From: Adiantum capillus-veneris
Taxonomy: Eukaryota > Streptophyta > Polypodiopsida > Polypodiales > Pteridaceae
Length of the DNA stretch: 64,000 nucleotides
Direction of reading: 5' to 3'
Assembly: GCA_014529385.2 (NCBI GenBank)
Contig: CM043950.1
Location: 64,314,935 to 64,378,934, forward strand
The position numbers were made by a program, and so were the translations under genes. Position 1 is the stretch's first letter; the number at the start of each line of letters is the position of its first letter. The notes below the pieces were generated by a model. That model saw only the letters and a program-made list of their open reading frames with translations, did not search any database and was not told the DNA's origin. Below, piece after piece: positions 46,801-57,458 of the stretch.

Positions 46801-47107
46801 TCCGATACGGCTAGGAGTGGCAGAGTCAAACGTTGATGTAGAAAAATCATCTCCCAACTACAAGAAAGTTCTGATTCAGTATTGGGCACCAAAACATCGA
46901 AAACGAAATCCCACAATCCAAGAACAGTATGAGGATTCTTGGAAAAAGAGTTGGTGTTGCAATCTTGCTGACCCAAAGCGGTGGGAGTGTGTTGATACAA
47001 TTGTATGGTCATGGACTCCAAGGGGTGGAAGAATTGCGGAAACAATCAAGATCCCATCAAATGTCATAGAGAAGGCACATGCTAGCTTAATAGGAGAAAT
47101 TAAATAG
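43882..47107 (+). pseudogene. DUF8039-like / DUF7869-type transposase pseudogene
   Basis: The first in-frame Met after the minisatellite starts MANFNHGDRVCMF. Two copies of a small domain follow (VAIGTVFEINP...LIPFPTMDALIVGDAF; then VVAEGVVMYVCP...), resembling the plant domain DUF8039. Next come CCSKRCCQCANRD, a helix-rich middle, CVVCSRIKSQL, IIHDKMD then KKTAIPR, HGHGHGIYGHFS, LQLDNCAGENKNRY and VGHTHEDIDAMFSRFS. These last motifs are typical of DUF7869 proteins, which have an RNase H-like arrangement of acidic residues as in DDE enzymes. Disablements: TAG 44148, TAA 45447-45449, a frameshift near 45890 and TGA 46352. The C-terminal part (46403-47107) has a basic domain ending at TAG. Probably the dead gene of a DNA transposon; I found no terminal inverted repeats. 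Confidence 0.65.
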
Positions 47108-47154
47108 CATTTCATATCTTGCTCATTATTTTATTACCCCAGCTTATGTATGAT

Positions 47155-49088
47155 TGTAATGTACCCAACATTTACGCTTAGAAATCATTTCAGATATTCT
47201 GCAAAGTAATTGAGATTCTCAATTTTGTGAGTCATCATGAGTTTATCAGAGAAATCGGATTAAAAATCGGGTTCCGAATCCATTTATTTATGATCTTTCT
47301 TTAGGTGGAACTATAGGTTTTTGTGGGAACCTAATCTATGTGTGAAGAAAAAGCTTGGAGATAGTATTTTTAGGAAGGAAAGAGAGGTGAGTCAAAATTA
47401 GGATACTTCTTTCTTTCTCTCTTTCAAAATAGAATGAGCACTTGTAAGTATAGAGCTTTTTAAAATCGCGCATAGAATTCACTAACGCAAAAAAAAAAAG
47501 AGGCCGCGACGACGCACGAGCTTTTTTCTTCTCCTATTCTTGAAACCTCTCAGTATTCTTAGCACCCCCTTAGGGCCTATATAAAGGACCCTTCTCTTCT
47601 CACTTTGAACACACACATCTACAGAAGCGGAAGCTCTCTTGCAACGACGCACCGGAGTAAGCCTCTCTCCCTTAACCTCTCACTTCAAGCCATCTCCATC
47701 TCCAATCTTCGACGTGCCTTCACCCGATTTGTGAACACACTCTCTCTCTCTCTCCATCAACGCGCTTTTCTTTTCTCCATTCTGAAGCTATGGCCCCGAA
47801 GCGTGTAACACGAAGTTCTAAGGACGCCCATGCCGTTGCACCACCAAGGAAGGTGGGAAGAAGGGTGTCAACTCCGAACGTACCTCATGCGGAAGCATCA
47901 ACCGAAGAAGAAGTCGAAGCCGTCCAACCTCTAGCACAGGAGTTAGCCGCACGCGCTCCAAATCCGGTAAGACAAATTTATAATTCTACAATGGTATTCA
48001 TGTTTGACTTGGGAAGCTAAGCATAGGGAACCCCTTAAACCGTCCGAAAAACGTGATTCTATCACATGAAACACACATATGTTTTCATAGACTAGTGAAA
48101 GGACTGTTTAATAAATTGTTACTGTTTGTTGGATTGTTATTGTTTAATTAATTGTTATTGTTTGATAAGCGGTTTTTGATTGATATGAAGAATTGGTTGA
48201 TCATTTTTTATGAATCATTATGAATTATTGAAAGAATATATTTTGTTCTCGCGGGTAGCGAGATGATTCCGCGGAAAGCGGAGATTAAAGCTGAGGTTAT
48301 CGGCTCTCTTTTGTTCCTCGCGGGTAGTGAGATGCCTCGCGGTTAGCGGGATTCCTCGCAGGTAGCGGGATGCCTGGCAGTTAGCAAGATGCCTCGCGGT
48401 TAGCGAGATGGGAAGGTTGTGCAATTCGCGGTTAACGAATAAATCCTTTGCAAAGGCTCTGTTGGTTAGACATAGAAAGTCCGCGGGTAGCGGCAAAATG
48501 ATGAGAAATTGGAAAAGTTGTCTTGTTGAATAATAGGGTTGCCTTCATTAGCGTTGTTTGAATTGTTTTGGTATTGTTTGAAGGGCTGTATAAAAGAACC
48601 TGTGTTTGGAATTAATTAAGAAACATTGTTTGTATATGTAAAACAGTGTGGGAAAAAGTGTGCGTGTGGTGTGGAAAGTGGGGACAGGCTCAGGTTGCCA
48701 GTCAAGGATGGGTAGACTCGATTAGTCGAGTACTTTCCACTTTGTATCAGCTAGTTAGATATTTATCCCATATCATATTTTGGATTTAAGGATGGCGGCC
48801 GTGCCTCTTAAACGTGGGGAAAAAGGCGTTGTTTTTGGATCCCTAATATGTGAAAGGGATTTCTTCTCTTATAATGTAGGATCTAGAGTCCATAGAACCT
48901 TTAACCTCATCGACCTGGCTTGTGGCGTAGGGTCTTGCAACTACGAACACAATAGGTGGAAGTCTTCTTCTCTTTTGTCGCTCGTATCCTTGCTTCGCAT
49001 TATTGGAGTAGGGTGTCGTCAACGGATCTAGAGGATAAAGAAGAGTATCTTCCAAGTCGCCCCGATCTATTAGGACGGGGACCTTACA
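47155..49088 (+). repeat. 5' LTR of gag-only element
   Basis: Starts TGTAATGTACCC, ends ACCTTACA. It has a TATA box (TATATAAA near 47578-47585), a CT-rich tract (47740-47755), the LTR ORF and a block of short repeats of the CCTCGCGGGTAGCGAGATG type (48245-48495). The right LTR adds an AT-rich microsatellite and one more copy of the CGCGG repeat. Confidence 0.92.
47790..48020 (+). CDS. LTR-encoded small ORF, probable first exon of Gag
   Basis: ATG 47790 follows the TATA box by about 205 bp. The first 59 codons are basic (MAPKRVTRSSKDAH, RKVGRR) then acidic, and end at CCG|GTAAGA (47966|47967), a strong splice donor. Reading on gives only 17 more codons. The right LTR keeps the ORF (51246-51476), with GTAGGA as donor. 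Joined to an acceptor at 49727 (CCCTCAG), the frame continues directly into Gag. The basic patch could be a nuclear localisation signal. Splicing is inferred, not seen. Confidence 0.55.
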   Translation: MAPKRVTRSSKDAHAVAPPRKVGRRVSTPNVPHAEASTEEEVEAVQPLAQELAARAPNPVRQIYNSTMVFMFDLGS

Positions 49089-49090
49089 GT

Positions 49091-49109
49091 TGGTATCAGA
49101 GCCTAGGTT
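49091..49109 (+). promoter_or_regulatory. Primer-binding site of gag-only element (tRNA-iMet)
   Basis: TGGTATCAGAGCCTAGGTT starts two bases after the LTR and fits plant initiator tRNA-Met over at least 12 bases. Confidence 0.93.
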
Positions 49110-49330
49110 AAAAAGATTTAGTTGGCTACTTCAAGCTTCTTCATGTGTATGGTTTTCTATACCCATTACGAGACTCGCAGGGATATTACAATATGCTGAT
49201 TGAGGTGTATCATAGTTATGGTTGAAATCTCTATTATGTTTCTCTTAGGAGAGAACTTTTGTAGGCTCCTATATGACATTTTGATGACTTTATGATTTAA
49301 AGATTGAGGTCATTCCAAAGAGATATTATT

Positions 49331-49605
49331 TGACTGGTTAAGTCATGTAAGTGAGTTTTTGTGTAGATTGAATGAGCCATGACTGGTTAAGTCATGTGAT
49401 TGGATGACCCATGACTAGTTAAGTCATGTGATTGAGATAATCGTGACTGGTTAAGTCATATGATTGAGTTTTGACGAATCGGATAACTCATGACTGGTTA
49501 AGTCATATGAATAAGTTTTGATGGACTGGTTAAGTCAAGATTGGTTAGGTCATGTGATTGGGTTTTAATGAATCGGATAAGTAAGGATTGATTAAGTCAT
49601 ACGAT
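49331..49605 (+). repeat. Hairpin array TGACTGGTTAAGTCA in the leader
   Basis: Five copies (49331-49345, 49380-49394, 49412-49426 with one change, 49444-49458, 49491-49505) are followed by decayed ones near 49523 and 49585. Each has 5-bp arms, TGACT and AGTCA, around GGTTA. Spacing is 21-49 bp, separated by ATGTGATTGAG-like text. Confidence 0.85.
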
Positions 49606-49712
49606 TGAGCTTTTAGTGGATTGGATAAGTCTAAGTTTCGAAAGTACCCTATTGATTTGAGTTATTACAAACATTGATGTACACTCAGGGGAATCCTTAA
49701 ATCACTTCTACG

Positions 49713-50459
49713 TTGGAAAACCCTCAGAACGATGCTCTTTATACGGAGATTCAGGAGAAGAAGTTGTTGCTTAAACAAATGCAACCACCTTCTTTTAAAA
49801 GAGAGGGTGATGATATTGAGAAGGAAGCAGAAGTATGGATTGAAGCTATGGATGATTACTTCTCTGCTGCAAGGACCACACTTGCAAATCAAGCAATGTT
49901 AGGGATGTTTCGCCTCTCAGGGGAAGCGAAATTATGGTGGAAACAGCATTGTCGTGACATGGGAGTGTTGGAGAACTCTCAGAGCTGGTGGGAGATCAAA
50001 CAAGCAGTGAAGGAAAGATACTTACCTCCTGCCTATGAAGCGATAAAGATGAATGAGTTCTTTAGCTTGAAACAATACAGTTTATCTTTGGAAGAGTACT
50101 ACTCAAAGTTTATAAGGCTTAGACGTTATGCACTGTCAATGACCATAGAGCAGCAGGTAGCTCGCTTTTGTCAAGGATTAAGAGAACCCAATTGCTCGCG
50201 ATTGGAAGCCTTGAAACCTACCACTGTACAAGATGCTTTACTACGAGCCAAACCTTTAATGAAGGAACAAGAGATTACAAGAAGAATTGAACACAATCAA
50301 AGAATCAATGATAGACAACCACAAAGGGCTTATGCTGCTAATGCGACAGATTCTGGACGCTTAAATGTTCGATGCTTTGAATGTGGAGAGTTGGGACATT
50401 ATCGAAACTCTTGCCCACGACTGAATAACGGAGCAGCTGTAGTAAGTGAAGCAGACTAA
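49713..50459 (+). CDS. Gag of gag-only element
   Basis: About 248 aa, open. There is no ATG near the start: the frame opens after TAA 49697-49699 and its first in-frame ATG is at 49779, inside conserved sequence. A 5' exon is therefore likely. It has the retrotransposon gag domain (EAEVWIEAMDDYF, MFRLSGEAKLWWKQH, YSLSLEEYYSKFIRLRRYA, FCQGLREPN) and a CCHC knuckle CFECGELGHYRNSC near the end. Gag alone can package element RNA if a helper supplies enzymes. Confidence 0.88.
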   Translation: MENPQNDALYTEIQEKKLLLKQMQPPSFKREGDDIEKEAEVWIEAMDDYFSAARTTLANQAMLGMFRLSGEAKLWWKQHCRDMGVLENSQSWWEIKQAVKERYLPPAYEAIKMNEFFSLKQYSLSLEEYYSKFIRLRRYALSMTIEQQVARFCQGLREPNCSRLEALKPTTVQDALLRAKPLMKEQEITRRIEHNQRINDRQPQRAYAANATDSGRLNVRCFECGELGHYRNSCPRLNNGAAVVSEAD

Positions 50460-50564
50460 GAATGTTACACTTTTAGAGATAAGGATGGTCACTAGTAATT
50501 AAAGTAGAAGTATCCTCACTTTTTCTCAAGATGAGGACATCTCGAATCCCTAAGTTGGGGAGAT

Positions 50565-52545
50565 TGTATTGTACCCAATATTTACCTTTATAAATCATTT
50601 CAGATATTTTGCAAAGTAATTGAGATTCTCAATTTTGTGAGTCATCATGAGTTTATCAGAGCAATCGGATTGAAAATCGGGTTCCGAATCCATTTATTTA
50701 TGATCTTTCTTTAGGTAAAACTATAGGTTTATGTGGGAACCTAATCTATGTGTGAAGAAAAAGCTTGTAGATAGTATTTTTAGGAAGGAAAGAGAGGTGA
50801 GTCAAAATTAGGATACTTCTTTCTTTCCCTCTTTCAAAATAGAATGAGAACTTGTAAGTATAGAGCTTTTTAAAATCGCGCATAGGATTCTCTAACGCAA
50901 ATATATATATATTTATTTATTTATTTTATATTATTATTATTATTTTTAAAGAGGCCGCGATGACGCACAAGCTTTTTTCTTCTCCTATTCTTGAAACCTC
51001 GCAGTATTCTTAGCACCCCCCTAGGGCCTATATAAAGGACCCTTCTCTTCTCACTTTGAACACACACATCTACAAAAGCGGAAGCTCTCTTGCAACGACG
51101 CGCCGGAGTAAGCCTCTCTCTCTTAACCTCTCACCTTCAAGCCATCTCCATCTCCAATCTTCGACGTGCCTTCACCCGACTTATGAACACACACTCTCTC
51201 TCTCTCTCTCCATCAACGCGCTTTTCTTTTCTCCATTCCAAATCTATGGCCCCGAAGCGTGTAACACGAAGTTCTAAGGACGCCCATGCCGTTGCACCAC
51301 CAAGGAAGGTGGGAAGAAGGGTGTCAACTCCGAACGTACCTCAGGCGGAAGCATCAATCGAAGAAGAAGTCAAAGCCGTCCAACCTCCAGCACAAGAGTT
51401 AGCCGCATGCGCTCCAAATCCGGTAGGACAAATTTATAATTCTGCAATGGTATTCATGTTTGACTTGGGAAGCTAAGCATAGGGAACCCCTTAAACCGTC
51501 CGAAAAACGTGATTCTATCACATGAAACACACATATGTTTTCATAGACTAGTGAAAGGACTGTTTGATAAATTGTTACTGTTTAATCAATTGTTATTGTT
51601 TGATAAGCGGTTTCCGATTGATATGAAGAATTGGTTGATCATTTTTTATGAATCATTATGAATTATTGAAAGAATATATTTTGTTCTCGCGGGTAGCGAG
51701 ATGATTCCGCGGAAAGCGGAGATTAAAGCTGAGGTTATCGGCTCTCTTTTGTTCCTCGCGGGTAGTGAGATGCCTCGCGGGTAGTGAGATGCCTCGCGGT
51801 TAGCGGGATTCCTCGCGGGTAGCGGGATGCCTGGCAGTTAGCAAGATGCCTCGCGGTTAGCGAGATGGGAAGGTTGCGCAATTCGCGGTTTACGAATAAA
51901 TCCTTTGCAAAGGCTCTGTTGGTTAGACATAGAAAGTCCGCGGGTAACGGCAAAATGATGAGAAATTGGAAAAATTGTCTTGTTGAATAATAGGGTTGCC
52001 TTCATTAGCGTTGTTTGAATTGTTTTGGTATTGTTTGAAGGACTGTATGAAAGAACCTGTGTTTGGAATTAATTAAGAAACATTGTTTGTATATGTAAAA
52101 CAGTGTGGGAAAAAGTGTGCGTGTGGTGTGGAAAGTGGGGACAGGCTCAGGTTGCCAGTCAAGGATGGGTAGACTCGATTAGTCGAGTACTTTCCACTTT
52201 GTATCAGCTAGTTAGATATTTATCCCATATCATATTTTGGATTTAAGGATGGCGGCCGTGCCTCTTAAACGTGGGGAAAAAGGCGTTGTTTTTGGATCCC
52301 TAATATGTGAAAGGGATTTCTTCTCTTATAATGTAGGATCTAGAGTCCATAGAACCTTTAACCTCATCGACCTGGCTTGTGGCGTAGGGTCTTGCAACTA
52401 CGAACACAATAGGTGGAAGTCTTCTTCTCTTTCGTTGTTCGTATCCTTGCTTCGCATTATCGGAGTAGGGTGTTGTCAACGGATCTAGAGGCTAAAGAAG
52501 GCTATCTTCCAAGTCGCCCCGATCTATTAGGACGGGGACCTTACA
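50565..52545 (+). repeat. 3' LTR of gag-only element
   Basis: Same ends as the left LTR. It differs by substitutions, an A/T microsatellite at 50896-50950, one extra CCTCGCGGGTAGTGAGATG copy near 51770, and a deletion near 51575. The LTR ORF (51246-51476) stays open with several amino-acid changes. Confidence 0.92.
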
Positions 52546-52550
52546 ATGAT

Positions 52551-52812
52551 TTTATGAAGTATTTTTAAACACCCACATAAAAATAAAAATTCTAAAAGGT
52601 GTTCTCAACACCACCATTTTCTTGGGAATCTATCTCTTTTATGAAGTGTTTTGAAACACCCACATAAAAATAAAAATTTTAAAAGGTGTTTCTCAACACC
52701 ACCATTTTCTTGAGAATCTATCTCTTTTATGAAGTGTTTTGAAACACCCACATAAATTAAAAATTTTAAAAGGTGTTTCTCAACACCACCATTTTCTTGA
52801 GAATCTATCTAT
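52551..52812 (+). repeat. 88-bp tandem repeat, three copies
   Basis: Starts at 52551, 52638 and 52726 (TTTATGAAGT). Each unit has GTGTTTTGAAACAC and GGTGTTTCTCAACACC, two small hairpins. It is the DNA right after the ATGAT duplication, so before the insertion it adjoined the transposase pseudogene. Confidence 0.85.
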
Positions 52813-53633
52813 TTGTCACATTCCCAAATTAAATGAAAATTTACCAAATTTAATGGGAAATAGGAATCCATAGGCGTTGAAATTAGTCCCAAAGTTGTGG
52901 GATTTTTCCATTTCATCTAAAATGGTGTTATCAAGGTTAGCAATACGCGAAATACAATCATGGGTGCAGAAGGATAGAGGTGACATGGCAGACAAACCAC
53001 AATACCACAGAAGAAGTCAATAGAAGCACACAATTCAAACAAAAAACAAGGGAATAAAAAAGATATGGATCTCAAAGAGAATGCTCAGTAACAACTTAAA
53101 TGCGACTCGCATTTAGATTCCGAAACCACAGCAACAGGAACTCCCTTCAGTACAAGCAACATCGGCATGCAGACACACACAACATATGAAAACGGCAAAC
53201 TGATCTATGTGGGTGCCAATCAGCAACAAAACAATGACAACCATGGAAGTAGCACTAAACCTACAAAAACCTCCAAAGCAAAGCTACAAATGGAAAGCAA
53301 AAGAGACAAATTCTATGGCCAATACCGCCACGACCATTCTCTCCAAGGAGACAACTTTTGCATGAAACACGATCAAACAGAGAGCGGTAGAGTTACAACT
53401 TTTACTTGCAAAGAAAATCCACCCACCAAATCAACAACAACCAGGAAACCTCGACGGCGAATGCCAATAAGCATCTTGCTTATACCCTCCTCTTGCACAT
53501 CATTGATTTTTCCATGCATTGACCGAGTATGCATCATATAGGGCCACATTATACGGCCAAGCATTGGCACAATTTTTTAACCCATATACAGAACATACAC
53601 CGAGGCGATACCTTGTCGTCCGGGGGGCTCCGG
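52813..53633 (+). other. Unresolved stretch, possibly the 3' end of a C-like element
   Basis: Plus-strand ORFs (53167-53541) are Lys/Thr/Gln-rich without a domain. The end (53600-53633) resembles the DNA just before the PPT of element C (TTGTCG..CGGGGGGC..CTAGG). No gene is firm. Confidence 0.35.
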
Positions 53634-53648
53634 CTAGGAGGGGGGGAG
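53634..53648 (+). promoter_or_regulatory. Polypurine-tract-like site identical to that of element C
   Basis: CTAGGAGGGGGGGAG, 15 of 15 bases the same as 60931-60945. Beyond it, ACCCAATGGAAAA (53665-53677) recurs at nearly the same distance as in LTR C (60963-60975), but the expected TGTT start is missing. Probably the start of a diverged LTR. Confidence 0.6.
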
Positions 53649-56430
53649 GCATTCTCAAATGCGGACCCAATGGAAAAAGGGCATGTTTTTCGATTATTTT
53701 AGAGGGTTGTCGTTTGATTGCGAAATTTTTTGGACTAACCCAAGTACATATGCCTTTATACAGCATGAATAGACAAGTATATGGGGCCAAACGTCAAATC
53801 AAGCCCCTAGGTGTGTGTATATAGGTAAAAATAGATATTTTTCGAGCAAAATATTAATAAAATAGAGAAATCCGGCCATAAAAATTGCATGTGAGTGTAT
53901 ATAGTGTTTTGCAGTGATGTTTTTTATTTATTGTGATTTTTGGGGATTTTCAGGGTTTAATTTGCTAATTTCTTTTTAATTTTACTAATTATTGGCAAAA
54001 AAACTTCAAAAATACAAAAAGCAGGTGAAAAACGGTTGTAATTGAAAAACAAAAAATATGGGGATAATCAGTGACTATAAAACAACCTATGGTACAATGG
54101 GGGTCTAATTATGAGAATGGAGCGGAAAGCGTGTTTTGGCCGGATTTTGACCGAAACGTCAAATTTCTCGGAAACTAGGCAAATGAAGTCCAAATCAAGA
54201 AATTTTTGAGCTTAAACCGCATCTCGTAAGAAGTTGGGAGCAAATGTCAAATTTCATGGAAAGTGGTTCGGGGACCCCCATTATAAGATTTTTTTACTTC
54301 ATTTTAAGCTCATTTCTACTATTGCCTTTTGAGAGAGAGCTCTTGCCACCTAGAGCGAACGGGAGTTCCAGCGGCTTCTACGACACGCACGACCACCCAA
54401 AAGGCTCCAGACATGAGAGGTAGGCTCACCACCTTGAGCTTTTCGCGCATGTTTGTTGTTTTGTCGTGAAAACTAGCGTAGGGTTCACACGGGAAGCGAG
54501 CGGTAGAGACCTACAAGTAGAAGTGGCCACCTAACGGCTAACCCAAAAGCAATGAGGCTTCATCGACGGCTTACCCTAGCATAGGAGATCACTCTTGGAT
54601 GCCCAAAGGCGGTAGAAAACCATCTGGAAAAACCCTAACTTCTAGAGCCCTACAAGAGGCCACCAAATGGTAAATCGGAAGAAAGGTGTCCAAATGCTAC
54701 CAAAACTCATGGGTAGGAGCATCTCGACAAGTCTATATAGCCCACATGGCCATAAGGTGACCCAAAGCGGCACTAAGCTTCAGAAACGGTGATGGAGCAA
54801 AAGATGTCGTGCGCACCACTCACACACCCAGACAACTCAACACAACACAAGGAATTTACTTGAATTCCTCACCTCACTCACTACCACTCAAAAGCTCCCT
54901 AAAAAATCTACCCACAAGCTCAATTCAAACTCCAAACGCCTCGACCTACAAGCCCTTGCCTGCCCGCAGACACTACAAGGTGAGTCGAGGTGATCAACAC
55001 TTGAAATCACGCTTGATGGTGACCAAAATATACAAGAAAAACCATCAAAAACCAAAAACTCCAGCCACAAAAGTCCACTCTCAAATCATTGCAAAAGCTT
55101 CACCAAACTCCACTCTGTTGGACTCTTTGGAGTATCACTAACCCTAATGGCACCGATACAGGGTCACATAGTCTTGCAAAACGCCGCACCTTCTTCCCTC
55201 AATTCCTTGCACACACACATCCATGGAAACCTCAGAACTCCCATAGGCTCTCCCAAGTGCAAAATTGGAGAGAGAAATCTCTCATTCACTCCTCCACACA
55301 CTCGAAAACAGGACGCGAACGCAACGGGACTCCACTAGACCACCTGTAGGAACCCTGCTCCCTCCCACACATAGAGAGGTGAAAGTGTTGATATTGCTCT
55401 TCAAAATTCCTCCCTCAGCCTGGACCATCACGTAATCGTGAGTGATGTGGCAATTTGAAGCCATTTCACACCATTTTTTATCATTTTTTGACCTTTTTTG
55501 GCCCAGTTTTGGCCAGTTTTGACCCTTGGCGGGCATTTTTCGCAGGAAAAACCCCAAACGGACTCCAGAATTCACCAACTTTTGCACGCTTGATCCTCGG
55601 TACCCAAAGCACATTTCCACATCCCCACATTCCATTTTTGACCACTTCTAGGGAGATGCACGTATCACCGCAGATCAGGTGCCGCAAATAGACAGTTACC
55701 CACACTTGTCACTTGAATTATTTACATTCTATAAAGCTCAAACACATTATATAGAGCCAAAATAATCCACCTAGAACCATATCCAAGGCCCCGATACCCT
55801 ATCCAGGCATGTATATATGCTCGACTGCCGACACGCAAGCACGCATATTTACAATGTGCACAGGTTGCACCTTTTTTCGAACTTGAAACCACTTTGCAAA
55901 GCTCCCAAATGCATGTATTTACATCTTTTTGTACATATGACCATGCATAGAAACGCTACTTTGTACACGCCAAAAGCGGTGTATAAACGGCATCAGACAC
56001 ACAAAGCATCAAATAGCTCTCACGGCCAAACCGCATGTCCGTTTCCTACCAAACTTCACGAGCGGCTTAACTAGACCATCAACAACCAATTCCTATGGTG
56101 GTAGACCACCACAAGTCATGGACGGCATGTAAACGCAACCACGGGTGCTTCTAGAGCGAGAAATAGCCAAACGGAGCTCCGGTGAAGCCAAAGTCGACAA
56201 AAACCATATGGCAAGGATCCCCAAGGGACCGTGAAGCTATAGAGACCAACATCAAGAAATTTCATTGCCGAAAAGCACTCCAAAAGTCAAAAAACGGCTC
56301 GGAGGCTCTAAAATCCACACAGGGAGTTTCTTTCTATCAATTTGACTTTTTTGTTGAAATAATGCTTAAAAGGGACTCAGGGGGGCTTAGGGCAGGCACC
56401 AGTAGCACTCACCATATAAATTTCATCAGG
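53649..56430 (+). other. Unresolved region, likely diverged LTR and leader upstream of the C array
   Basis: Contains a TATATAGG box (53816-53823) and a GAGAGAGAG tract (54331-54340), the usual pair in LTRs here. The sequence after it is rich in CACTC/AAACC words. No PBS or U5 end like those of A, B and C was found. ORFs (54809-56074) show no domain. Confidence 0.35.
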
Positions 56431-57294
56431 ATACATCCTACACGTAGGATGTCTCAAGGCCAAATCTGGGCACCAAACTCAACATCTCTTATCACACACA
56501 GCTTCTGAATAGCTTGTACATGCTAGCCACCAAGTTTCATCACATTTGGACAAAAGTTGACCTCATGTGCATCAAAAAACGCAAAGTCAGAGCATAGAGG
56601 CAATAATGGGTCATAGAATTACCAAAACTAGTCCAAATCACATGAAACTTACACAATATACTCATGAGCACATTGCCAAGCTATCTGTGGGGTCACATGT
56701 GAAAAATGATGAAATAGACATCCTACGCGTAGGATGTCCAAATTACCAATTTGGCCCCAGCTAGCATTTTTGAGTTCTAGATCTCTTTATAACACCTTCA
56801 TGAGCCCATGTATCAAGTTTCAAGCCATTCTCATCACATTTGGCCCCCAACACCTCCAGAATGCACTTTTTGAGCCTAAAAACACTACACATGCTCTTAC
56901 CAACACCAATTCTTGTCCAAATCAAAATCCAAGAGCAAGGCCATGTTCCACATTCTAAGGGCTACCCACAAAACCAACTTCAAGTAATTCTGATGAAATA
57001 GACATCCTACACGTAGGATGTCTCCAATATGATTTTGACCTACTGTGCAGGATCTGACCTACATGGTGTAAGAAGCCTGTATATCAAATTTCAAACCATT
57101 TGAATATCATTTGCCACCTGTTGAGGATATCCTACCCAATTTGTGAGCCTAAAGCCTAAATCTACCCAGAATTGCACTTTTTGATGCCCAAACCCAATTC
57201 CAATCACATAGCCATGTTGCATAGGTCAAGGACCACCACCCTACCAAGTTTCACCAAAAACAGGCAAGGTAGACATCCTACACGTAGGATGTCT
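56431..57294 (+). repeat. Element C leader palindrome array
   Basis: Four palindromes with core ACATCCTACGCGTAGGATGT: 56433-56452, 56717-56738 (perfect, 22 bp), 57000-57023 and 57271-57294. Three of them carry A for G at the centre (TACACGTA). Centres are 285, 284 and 271 bp apart. Between them CAAGTTTCATCACATTTGGAC-like text (shown in two parts: CAAGTTTCATC, CATTTGGAC) recurs, as in A and B. The last lies about 165 bp before ORF1. Confidence 0.88.
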
Positions 57295-57458
57295 AAATGA
57301 TAATTTTTAGCCAGAACGTTACTGTGAGCACATGCAGAGTTTCCCTAGTTCCTTTAAGTTTTATTTTTAATTTTCAAGTCATTTGGATAGTTAGAACTCA
57401 GTTTCTCAGCTAATATGAAAAAAACGCTAACTTCGGACTACTGAGTGCAACAGGATCC

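Larger units (their letters stand above)
47150..52550 (+). mobile_element. Complete gag-only LTR retrotransposon (TSD ATGAT)
   Basis: LTRs of 1934 and 1981 bp (47155-49088 and 50565-52545) flank a 1476-bp internal region with a tRNA-iMet PBS, a leader hairpin array, one gag ORF and a purine-rich tract (AAGTTGGGGAGA) before the 3' LTR. The direct repeat ATGAT lies at 47150-47154 and 52546-52550. There is no protease, RT or integrase, so it depends on another element (a TR-GAG or LARD-like design). It inserted 43 bp after the end of the transposase pseudogene. Confidence 0.93.

Noticed and set aside
53610-53630. PBS-like string GATACCTTGTCGTCCGGGG
   Set aside because: It does not match tRNA-Asp or tRNA-iMet and lies before, not after, an LTR-like end.
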